A program made the position numbers and the translations under genes. 64,000 nt of DNA, from assembly GCA_013176395.1 (NCBI GenBank), contig JABMLP010000025.1, positions 248,001 through 312,000 on the forward strand, written 5' to 3'. The notes below the pieces were generated by a model. The model searched no databases. It was not told the origin of the DNA and saw only the letters and a program-made list of their open reading frames with translations. This document shows positions 54,303 through 64,000 of this stretch, piece by piece. The DNA is from Venturia oleaginea. Taxonomy: Eukaryota > Ascomycota > Dothideomycetes > Venturiales > Venturiaceae. Positions within the stretch are counted from its first letter, which is position 1. Each line of letters starts with the position of its first letter.

Positions 54303-57022
54303 TCAAAATTGGTTGTAAAAAATGTCAAAAATCAACGTCCCAAGCCAGCCAAAGAAAAAGAGTTTGTTGAATTCGTCTGTTGCTTCTTCTCTTTCGTCAT
54401 ACTTTACCAGAACCTCATCAGCATTCTCCAACATTGAGTCCTTGCGACCCCAGACCAACATGCCGGCATCGATATTGATCAGGCCTGCGAAGTTCTCCTT
54501 CTGTATCGGTTCACTCAGAGCGTGCATGATCATCAATTGATGTACTGCTTCGTACAAATAGTCAGTCGGGAGCTTGAGCGTGATAGGAAATGGGTTGTCG
54601 CAATTGAGGTTGATTTTCATGCGGATCCACTTCGAAATCTTGTTGTAATCCCGGGTAAGGGTAACAATGTAGTCAACACTGGGGAGGACTTGGACGGTAG
54701 ATGGCATACGTTGTCCAAATAGTGCGAGACAGTCCAGGGGTCCAATCGTTGAGGATGGCTTTTGACCAGAGAGATCGCGGAGTCTTTGTTCATCTCGGTC
54801 TCCACATGAAAGAGATACTCTACCATAGTATATTTGCCGAGGAAATATTGTCGAAAGATTCCCGCCACTGGATCGCCCGTGAGTTGCGGCCCCTGGAGTG
54901 TGGCCTTGTTGTATTTGGGTATGTGTCTGGAAGAGAGAGATTTGTGGTCACTCGCCCAAGTACTAGCGCTGAAGCTCAGCCGAATAATCATATTGGACTC
55001 TATCTGCTTAGGCGTGGAAGAAAACGTAGATCCAAACAAGGGTCGCATTTGCAATTTGATAGCCCGATCTAGATCTTCCCAGGGAAGGTCCAACTTGTAG
55101 AGCTGCCGCAGCGCATTGGCAAGATGTGCGATTGACAGAATGGTGTGGTGATGGCTAGCCAGCGTTAGACCCGCATTCTCCACATGCACAAGAATCTGTA
55201 AGACTCTAGTTCCGCAATAGAGAGGGTTGCGAATGAAGATAAAACGAGGCTCTTCGCTTGGGCGAACGAACTGAGCGTCTGAGTTTGCAGCGTGTTTGGC
55301 TATTTGCGATGGCGTGCTGTAGCTGTAGAACAAATTGCCATGGCCCTTTCGCAAACCATCCTTATGTTGTGCTCTTTCCTTGGCCGACAAAGCATCCAGT
55401 GGTTTGACACCATGAAGTGGATTTCGGGCGTAATCATCCAATAATTTCTTCCTGGCGTCAACGAAAAAATTGTGCTTCGTCTTTATGGGCTCGCACAGGT
55501 TATGTATGATGAGGTAGACGTCTGTATCTTTCCTCAGCCAGCGCTTTCCTTCTCTGCCAGGCTGAGCAGAACCATCCGGCCCTGGCTTCTGAAAGTCCAT
55601 AATTTCCCACGCATGGGCGCCAGTCTCTTGCATTTCGTGGTATGGCCTAGAGACATCGTCTTCGAGGACTTTGTTGGTGTCAAGAACGATCCGTGAAGCC
55701 CAAATCATCCAAGTGCAGATTTTCCCCACATGCCAAAAGAGTCTGTGAGCCTCAGTGAACAGATCATCGACTGGAGCAGCACCGACTCGATGCCCCTTTT
55801 CTCTTAGAACTTATCGGTAATTGCTGTCGATAAATTCTCGGAAGCGGAGATCCATCATAAATTGAACAAGGAATTGATCATCGCGTTCTGCCTTTTGAAC
55901 TTCTGGCAGCCTAAGCAATGCGGAATGGACAGCATATTGATTCCTGAAGGGGGAGATGTGCGCAGGATACGCAGGCTTCTTCTTCGCTAGTTCAACGACG
56001 CGGTGAAACGTACGAGCTGTATCAAGATAGAAAAACTTATCAAGTGGTGCAGGACATAAAGAATTTCGTGAAGCCTGTGCAGGATCTTTCCAGACATCCA
56101 ATCGACCCCGAAAAAAGATGCATGATACAAGGCTGAGATATGAGTTGGTTTCTGAGCTTTTCCGTTTGTATCTGAACAGGCAGTTGGCGAATCAAATTGG
56201 TTTCATTTTTTCGAACGAGAGCTACTGCAGAATTGGTGACAGTTGTGGCAGTGACCAAATCCGTTGTTCGCTTTTTGTAATTCCTCCATGTTTCCGTGAC
56301 GTACTCTTGCATCTTGTGTAGGTCTTCAAAAAAAACAGAAAACGTCAAAAGTGATCTCGGCGTGTTTATCCTTGGGAAGCTCGAATGACTCGTCGTTTGA
56401 TAGGGTTTTGCTGGTGCCATTTTTGGGGTTGATTACTGCAGGGACTGCAGGGTCAAAAAACTTTTCGGCATCTTCCACTTCGAGAGTCTCCAACCTATTG
56501 TGTAATGGCCTTGTCTCACCTTTTTCTTGTGAAGAGTGGTTCTCCTCCGGAACTATTTCTATAGCACAAATCAGCCTGGGGTATTCAATGCAAGTAGGGG
56601 AGCAAAGACATACCTTCCACAACAACACATGATTTCAGGATGTTCAAGACTTCTCGCAGAGCTTCTATAAAACGCGCATGGCTTTCTTCGGAGTACTCGT
56701 TACGCACTTCTGCTTTCTTGAACCAAGCTTGACAGCGAGCACGCGCCTCGATACATCGTTTGACGACACAGATGACGCTCGAGGGGATGCGAACTTTTGT
56801 CTCGGTAGATGAGGCGATAAGCTCCGCTTGATGCAACAGGTCTTTTGTTTGTTTTAATCAGGTATTTGGTTGGTTCCACTTTGCCTGCAATTTTCTTGTT
56901 CGGGCATAGTGGAGTTGGCGGAGTCCAGCCGCATTTCATGGCCGCCTTGTGAGCCAGGTTGTGAGAGACTTGGTATCCCCTTTGTATTGTTGATATGATC
57001 CATAAAGATATTGGGGAAGCAT
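54303..57022 (-). pseudogene. DUF6604-like fungal gene broken by frameshifts
   Basis: ATG 57022 opens MLPQYLYGSYQQYKGDTKSL then TTWLTRR, the typical N-terminus of fungal DUF6604 proteins, but stops at once; the continuation (MKCGWTPPTPLCPNKKIAGK) is in another frame. A second shift leads to DLLHQAELIASSTETKVRIP. A plausible intron (GTATGT to TATAG, near 56.56-56.61 kb) follows. FDVFCFF then meets a stop at an 8-T run (56328-56335 on the plus strand as A8), and DLHKMQEYVTETWRNYKKRT continues in yet another frame. More changes occur near 56.11 kb and 55.81 kb (stop after FIDSNYR). A 320-codon block (55.7-54.7 kb) and a final block ending at 54303 are again in different frames. At least four breaks, several at homopolymers, argue for a pseudogene. 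Confidence 0.7.
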
Positions 57023-57703
57023 GATCCTGGATAGAAATTGTCTTTTGGGAGTTGTTTCATTGAGTTAAGAGGAGGGAGAAGAGAAGGGAGATTGGGAGGC
57101 GAGAGGGCTGATGGAAGATAGGGCAAAAGGTAAGAAGGAATAAGACAGTGAAAATGAAAGTACAGGCAAGAGAAGCGGAGGTGGTAGTAATAAAGGATAG
57201 AGTGTGTCATTAGATAAGAGTGTGAAGATGAAGATGAGTTGGGACGCGACGAAACAGGGGCACGCGATGGTCTTCACACGCGAATCCTTGTTCCTTGGCG
57301 TACGCACAGTGGCAGTGGCTTCATCAACATTCAGTGCCCTTCCCAGTGACTCGATATCGAAGGTACCTTTAGTTTGTAAGTCACCCAACTCCATATCGAA
57401 GTCAGTTTTGCTTTACCACCATGAGGGGTATTGAATTGATACAGCCACTGTGCAGGCAATACCACCACAAAGCTTTGGCTTTGGCTTTGGAGGCGATGAC
57501 AATGGATAGGCTGGGTTTTGCACATGCCATAACATTCTCAGCCTTGCGCCCAACATGGCTAGCGCCACCGATTACGCAGCCACATATGTCATCACGACCA
57601 ACAACTGAATGCCATCTTGGACAAACAACATTCCCATGTCAGTCTCCTAGAGTAATTATCACCATTTCTACTCCACTAATTCTACCTCTCCTGACTATCT
57701 ATC
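57023..57703. other. Intergenic space
   Basis: 681 bp between the DUF6604 remnant and the DUF3292 gene. A minus frame from 57394 (MELGDLQTKGTFDIESLGRA) looks mildly coding but has no partner exon that I can support. Confidence 0.4.
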
Positions 57704-59935
57704 ATGACTGACAAAGGAGGAGTGTCCTACCAGGACTTACTCCCAATTCCTCATGAAACCGCTGCAGTAACCGACCCAACAAAAAAAGACCTCTCCACAG
57801 ATACGACCGATACACCTACTATTAGCCATGCCCTAGCTGCTGAAGCTGTGGCAGATCCCGAATCCAATGGAGCTGCCCAACAGGAACATGCTGAAGAGGT
57901 GGTGGATTTGGGCTGGAATGAGAGTGCACAGGAGATAGCCAATCCGTTGGTGGGAGGGCTGCCGAATGAGGATTTGTGGATATTGCTACGGCGGTTTAAC
58001 AAGGTCTGCATATGCGCTCTCGAATTGACAATATAGCCTCGCGAGCTGGACTGATCAATTGTAGCAAACATACCATTTCAAGGAGATCGCTCATCCAGTT
58101 CCTGGCGGCCTCGACTTGAACATATCAGATGAGGAGGAATTCAGTCCTGACAAGCTTCGAGCTAACATGGAACGATTGTATATGACTGTCTTGATTGGTA
58201 TTATGGGATTTGGCAAACACATTGCTCGCTTACGCTCGTGGAGAGAGAAACGACGGACTGCCTATTTTTGTGCGGTAAGTTATCTTCAACAATGGCTTGC
58301 TCAGAATTTGCCATTTCGAATAGCATGCTACTAGCAATCGGAAAAGCTCACAGTACGACAAGGTTGACAAAATCACAGGCATACTTCATTGCATGGATCT
58401 TCGACTTTATCGTCCCCCTGTTCGCAGCCTTCATGATCGCCCTGATTGTCTCACCCGAAATTCGCGAGATCGCTTTCCCTCCAGCTCCTCTATCTCTCGT
58501 CAATAGTTCTACCGGAGGAGTCCAAAAGCCAAAAGCTGGCGTCCTAGGAAGCCATGACAGTGCCACTGGAGCTCCAGAAAACCATAAAGGCGAAGCTGTA
58601 GAAGCCGAAGCCAGTAATTTCGTTACAGGCATCGCATCCGTCGCACTCAGCAGCGCTACTGGAAAGCATCCGCAAGCTGAGCCAAACCAAGATGAGGAAG
58701 GAACTCCTTCAGATTCTGTTCCTGATCCTACAGCTGTTGCTCTTTCAGCTGCCAATGCCAAAGAGACTGCGGCTGGTGGAAAGCCGAATTCTACGCATGA
58801 TAAGACCAAGGTGCCAATGGAGAATGCTATGTGGTCGAAAATGAGACCGATCATGCATGGTCTGGCTGACGTTGCCGATGGATGGGAGCGGTTTGCGAAT
58901 GCACTGTCTCCAACGCCTCCTTTCCCAAAGAATATCTATCGATTGCGCCTGGCTGTGCTGTTTGTGCCTCTCCTCGCGATGTCGATATTTGTGACTTCGT
59001 ACATATTTATCAAGGGCGTTACCTTTGGTGCTGGGTTCGGTTTCTTCGGCGACCCAATCATTCAGCCTGGTCTGAAATTGTTAAATCGCAAATACCCCCA
59101 CTGGCAGAGAATACTGGAAATTCGCAACACCATTCTCAAGGGCGTACCAACGAACATGCAACTCACCATTACACTTCTCCGTATTGGTGAAGCCAACAAG
59201 GCGCCGCTACCTCCAGCGCCCCGTATAGGCACAGCGCCTCCAGAGCAGACTGCTGACATCACAGACGAGCACCTTCGAGCAACCGGTGCAGACTGGCCAC
59301 TCAACGCAACCCAGGAAGAGCTGGACGCAGCCATGGCACACGATCCAAGTGTCAAGCACGAAACAGCCGGAACCGATATCGATGCCTCGAAAGACCATAA
59401 GCATGGGAAGAAGGGGAGTCGAATCCTTGCCTTCTTCAAGGGCAGCACCAAAGCAACAGTCCAAACCGCAATCGGCGCCGATACCCTCAAAGCCAAAGCC
59501 GGTTCTACGCCTGCCAAAAATCGTTTGGGTGTCATTCCGAAGACTGGTGCCGATCTCACCTCCGGGCCTGTTGAATTCAAATCCCGCTACCATGGTCAAA
59601 AGGGACATTTTTACATCACCACTAAAGCCACGATCCCCTGCGTTGCCTTCAGCACTGACTCCAAGATTGAGAAGATTGGAATTTTGGATCGCGAGAGTGA
59701 TCTAAAGCCTGTGTGGTCCATTCCCGTTGGCGATATACGGGAGTTGAAGAAACTCGGTGGCTATGGCTGGAAGGCTAAATTGGTTGTTGGTTGGGCGATG
59801 GGGAGGGAGGTACAGGACGGTCTTGAGATTGTCGATAGGAGGGGGACGAGATGGGTCGTTACTGCCATGGCTTTGAGAGACGAGTTGTTCAACCGGTTGT
59901 GTGCTATGGGTGGGCAGAAGTGGGAGGCGTTGTAG
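57704..59935 (+). CDS. DUF3292 membrane protein
   Basis: Three exons, 57704-58003, 58065-58274 and 58379-59935, with introns of 61 and 104 nt, both phase 0. The product is 688 residues. Joins give RRFNK to QTYHFKEIAHP and RTAYFCA to AYFIAWIFDF. The N-terminal 100 residues are acidic and disordered, ending with VDLGWNESAQEIANPLVGG, typical of DUF3292. Two membrane regions are clear: FDFIVPLFAAFMIALIV, and LRLAVLFVPLLAMSIFV plus the adjacent YIFIKG. A Gly/Phe-rich hairpin follows (TFGAGFGFFGDP). The C-terminal 180 residues (GHFYITTKATIPCVAF, KPVWSIPVGDIRELKKLGG) resemble a PH/GRAM-like module. The family is fungal and its function is not established. A lipid-contact or membrane-organising role is an inference from this layout. 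Confidence 0.88.
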
Positions 59936-60597
59936 GTGATTTGTGAGTCGAGGGCCTTGACTTTGTTGACTTGAGAAGTGTCTAGGTTCGATTTTCCTTT
60001 CTTTCTTGTGTATTATTTGTTGGGTTAGCGGGTCGGTTTTCGGGATGGGATGATGATGGTATTGGATGAATTCCAGATGATTGGATTGGTGTCCTAAAAG
60101 ATTGTAAGATACCTGCGTTGTGTTAACAACGAACTTTGGCAGCAATGAAAAAATTCTCATTCTACTTTCCTTTCCACCACGATATCTTGAAATTCGCAAA
60201 GATCACACTTCTCTCCTCAATAAATCGTCCAAGGGAAGTAGCTCAGCCTATTCTGAAATTGCATTGTTGGCAATGATAGACGTCGTTTCTTTGGGTGAAC
60301 AATGAAGAAGATCTCTCCCTTTTGGTCTTTTTTGTACACCGAAGACACCGCTTCGACAGTGCCGACTTCGAATTTGATTCACCATCTCAGTAGCATTGAC
60401 ACGGGCTGTGCGTAGAAGTAAGATAAGTAAAGGTCACATTTCGTACCTGCACATTTCCCAGGCAAGCAGCCAGTCTCGTGAAGAATTTCTGGTTTAAATA
60501 GAGCTCCACTACACAAACAGTAAGCTCAAAGGGCATTCCCATACATCTATCTACAAACCTTGAGCCGTAACTCCCTTCCAGTATTTGACAGTTCAAG
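59936..60597. other. Convergent intergenic space
   Basis: 662 bp between the 3' ends of the DUF3292 gene and the Utp17-like gene. No feature was recognised. Confidence 0.5.
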
Positions 60598-63500
60598 TTA
60601 AACCGCAGTACCATCGTCCTTTTTCCTCGCGTAAAGTCCAACAACACCGTAAAACAAATCCTTAACGCTCGGCATCGCAAAGCTCTGACCACCATTAAAT
60701 AGCCCAGCCAGCTTTTCAGGTGCAACGACGTGTTGGTCACCATCTAGCAAATCTTCAGCACCCTCCATAACAACATCATCAACAGGTGGAGCATTTTCCT
60801 CTTCATCCTCTACCTCCTCCTCTTCGTCTTGAACCTCGGCTCCATCCAAAGCCGCGACATCAACATGTTCATTCTCAGACTTCTCAGCCACAAATGCAGA
60901 GATCTTAGGCCCGATGACGCGGACCTCAGCTTGCGCATCCAAGACAAAAAATCCCGCAGATCCGTGGACTTCAACCAGCGCACTCACGACTCCAGGTACC
61001 TCCATTGTGAACAGCGGAGCCAACTCCTTTGGGTCAAAAACCAACACACTAGTCGAGATACCAACAAGGCTGATGGTTTCAAGCGCTCTCATCTCAGGAA
61101 TCACATGGCCCGGTTTGGTCGGTATCGCAATGGCAAAAGTGTTGGATGTACTGTTGACGGAAAGGAAGGAAATGTTCTCTTTGTGTTTGGGGGAAAATGA
61201 TGGAACGTCAAGTTGGAAGCCGTAGACGAGCTTGTTGGCTACGAGATCCCATACGCGCAGTTCGTCCGAAAGGGTGATAAAGTAGCGGTTTACGAATCCC
61301 ATACCTAGGAGATGCGAGACGTGAAATGCGGACTCAGAAGAGCGGATTGTGCCGTTTGATGCGTTCAGGAAATGAATAATGTTCGCGGTTGTCGGATCGG
61401 CATTCTGCTGTGTAGCGGCAAGGATCGAGCCATCGTTCGAAAAGGCCAATTTGCCATTCGTGAAAGCCGGCTCGTTTTCCAGTGGCAAAGCTGTATTGTC
61501 TAGCCCAGTTTCGTGGGAACAAGTCCAGGTAGTGACAACTCCATCTCTGGCGCCTCTGACAATTCTGCCATCAGCAAGCTTGGTCTTTGGCCTCCACACT
61601 CTGACAGTACTATCTTCGCCAATTGTTGCGAAGCCGACATCAGCAGGGTTGGAGACGAGGTCGAAGATACGATTGGCGTGAGGGTCGACGCTCGATTGGT
61701 GGGGCAAATCAATTCGCGTGTCCAAAGCCCAAAAGCCCTCCTCCCCGTCGTTCCATCGCCAGAATTTAAGGTAGGTTTCTCGTCTTCGCCTTGTTTCTTG
61801 GTCCAAAACGGTGTTCTCGGGAGCCACGTGGACAACGTCTTGAGTGGGCGGCGTCCACTCTTCGACAGTGGCGAGCCAATGTCCATCAAAACTGAGTTGC
61901 AGCAAGGTTACGTTTGGCTCACGAACCTTGTTGCCTTCGGGTCCTACGTTGATATTCGTGACCATATTACGTGTGAGGGCTTGCCGTGATACATGGCGCG
62001 AAGTGTGCACATCGAAGACCTGGAGGAAAGGTGCTGATGGCGTGATACTGTCTGTTAGGGTCTGGGAGGTAGGAACAGCCATGATAAGTTGCTTTGGGTT
62101 TCGAGGATTTGCGACAGCTGGTGTTCGAACGAAAGAATCGAGAGGATTTTGAGTATGTAAGGCGATCGCGGATTGGCTGGAGGGTACGAATCGAGACTGT
62201 AGTCCTGCTATATTTGTCTTTGGCTGGAGCTCACTTGTAGATAGAACCATAGCAGAATTGTCCGCCAGCTGAACCGCGTAAGAGGTGCCGCTTGGTGACA
62301 CGCTGAGAGACTCGAGAGCAGAGGTCAAATGAGGAAGAAGCTGGCGCTTGAATGTCTCACGCTGCAACAAGCACAGCACCGTCTCTTTGCCACCAGATAT
62401 CACATAGTTGCCTGTCGCAAGTTAGCCAAATTCGCACGTTGATACTTGCCACTCTTACCATCTAATGACCACTTGACAGTAGTCGGTGCTTCTCTGTGCC
62501 AGTGGCTAACGATGGGCTTGAGCGCAATATCCTTGCCCTTGGGCTTCTCGTTCTCTTCGAGCTTGTGCACTATATCCTCATAGACAATTATTTCGCCTTT
62601 GAGATTCCCAAAAACGAGGTCAACGATAAGTCTTTGCTTTTTGGACGAGCCCGAGGAAGATGCGTTGCGTACCTGGGCGTCCAAGCAAGTGATAGGCTCA
62701 ACGGTTTTGAGTGTGCGCCATACATAGCGTGAAGGTAGATCCGAAAGCTCGGTCGAGGCATTCAATGCTGCTCCGCCGAGGGTTCCGATGCAAAGCTGGG
62801 TCTCGGATGCTGCAATAATCGTCCTGCCATTGCCGAGTACCTTGAGGTATTTCAAAGTCTGCATCGAAACGAAAAATAGTCTTACTGCTGGCGAGGAGAT
62901 GTTTTGGACCGTGATGTGATCTCTGAGGCCTTCTGCGCTTTCTTCTCTCTGGATTGCAAAGAGGGTGTCCTGTTTGGTCTCTGAAATTCGGGCAATTGCG
63001 ATTGCGCTGATAGGCAAGGTGGAAGCAGATCGCTTGACTTCCTTGCCAGTAGTCCAGTTGTAGAGAACGATTTCCTGCGAAGATACGGCATAGAGAAGGT
63101 TCGGATTCGATATAGAGAGGGTATATGTGACGACACGCTCAATGGGCAGAGCTCTTACGAGGAGTGATTCCGAAGTGGAATAGACTTGAACATCTCTAGG
63201 CGTGGCGAGAAACAAGAATCTAGTACTGGTAAGTATTTCTAGGTATACAGTAGAGATGAAATCCTCTTACTTTTCATCGGCGCTGAAGACCGGGTCGTGA
63301 GTGATGAAGTGTCCCCCAACAGGTTTTGACATTGCCCAGTTTCCGCGGTTAGCCACCGTACGTTCAGCAGTAAGTCCTTGAGGAACTAAGTCCATCTCTA
63401 CATCCCCATTGTCTTGCTTCTCGCTTTTCACCATCTTGCTCTTCTTTTCCTTTTTCTCTTTCTTTTTGGTCACGATATCCTTCTTGGGCTTCTTTTGGCG

Positions 63501-64000
63501 CCTGTCTTCCTCTGGCTCCTTCGCCTTCTTGACAGCTACCTCCTTTGACGGCTCGACTGGCGAGTCCTCATGTTTCTCAACCTTGGCCGCAATTGGAGCC
63601 TCTGAGTCAAATTTATCGTCGCCAGTCTTCCTCTTGCGCTTATCCACCTTCTGCTTCTTCTCTTTCTTTGGCTTCTTCTCCTCAGCATCCTCAGCAGCAT
63701 CCACTCTGTCTTCTTCCTCGGCAGCATCCGCTTTACCTTCTTCCTCAGCAGTATCCGCTTTTCCTCCTCCCTCAACAGCAGACTCGTCCTTCTTCTCCTT
63801 CTTAGCTTGTGTGCGAGCCTGCATCTTGCGATAAACGTTCTGTTTCCTCCAGGCCTGGTTGGCAAGGGTCTGACTTTGGTTTTCAGGGTTCGGGAAAGGT
63901 TTTTCTGTCGATTCCATGGCTATTTTCTTCTGTTTCTCTTTCGTGAGGGAGTTATTCGAGAAGGGTTGAGGGGCAGCCTTTGTCTTTTTGGCCTCGGGCT
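60598..64000 (-). CDS. U3 snoRNP subunit Utp17/Nan1 (WDR75-like), N-terminally partial
   Basis: WD40 protein of the t-UTP/UtpA subcomplex, which binds the 5' end of the pre-rRNA for 40S assembly. Three exons are visible, with introns near 63.22-63.26 kb and 62.41-62.46 kb. Joins give SADEK to FLFLATPRDVQVY and KWSLDG to NYVISGGKETVL. The frame is open past ATG 63917 to the right edge (PEAKKTKAAPQPFSNNS upstream), so the true start lies outside. Residues before the propellers are Lys/Glu rich with repeated AEEEGKADAAEEE-like units, a nucleolar-type tail placed N-terminally. Two beta-propellers follow (HREAPTTVKWSLDG, TIGEDSTVRVWRP, SFDGHWLATVEEW). The acidic C-terminus (DEEEEVEDEEEN) precedes a short conserved end. 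Confidence 0.9.

Noticed and set aside
63409..63834. Plus-strand Ser/Phe-rich frame
   Set aside because: Antisense to the Lys/Glu-rich N-terminal region of the Utp17-like gene.

Overview
The window is a nuclear segment from a filamentous ascomycete (Pezizomycotina). The support is gene content and gene structure. It holds a NoxR-type NADPH oxidase regulator, a TMEM16/anoctamin scramblase, a DUF3292 protein, a choline oxidase paired with a betaine aldehyde dehydrogenase, an ATR/Mec1 kinase with its FATC end, and tRNA genes with short introns. Introns are 48-62 nt in almost every case, with GT-AG ends and CTAAC-like branch sites. The class cannot be fixed by eye; Leotiomycetes would fit but is a guess.

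Layout. 0-5.5 kb: the 3' end of a probable regulator, a coiled-coil protein, a decayed BTB gene and ERG25 (sterol C-4 demethylation). 5.5-11 kb: a gene-poor stretch, a LtrA-like membrane protein and another gene-poor stretch. 11-23 kb: a compact housekeeping block with a coiled-coil protein and an LRRC40-like protein head to head, then TMEM16, an HSL-family esterase and noxR in tandem on the minus strand. 25-30.5 kb: CCS1 (copper chaperone for SOD1), then choline oxidase and betaine aldehyde dehydrogenase transcribed divergently from one 0.8-kb promoter; together these two enzymes would convert choline to glycine betaine. 31-36 kb: a PARP-type zinc finger protein with AT hooks and a large probable mitochondrial protein. 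36.6-38.2 kb: an internally deleted Fot1/pogo transposon with perfect 39-bp terminal inverted repeats and a TA target duplication, followed by eroded sequence. 39.5-42.7 kb: ETR1, a GTT microsatellite, a 126-bp tandem repeat and an eroded reading frame. 42.7-51.1 kb: the ATR/Mec1 kinase, head to head with COX16. 51-57 kb: an orphan ORF, two tRNA loci and decayed genes, including a DUF6604-like gene with several frame breaks. 57.7-64 kb: a DUF3292 membrane protein and a Utp17/WDR75 ribosome biogenesis gene that runs off the right edge.

The window alternates conserved housekeeping genes that are intact over many exons with three accessory islands (about 2-4 kb, 36-42 kb and 51-57 kb) that carry broken genes, repeats and a dead transposon. 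I saw no CRISPR array, rRNA or secondary-metabolite core gene. I found no clear new system. The most informative items are the choline-to-betaine pair, the dead Fot1/pogo element, the broken BTB and DUF6604 genes, and introns whose retention would change a protein without stopping it.
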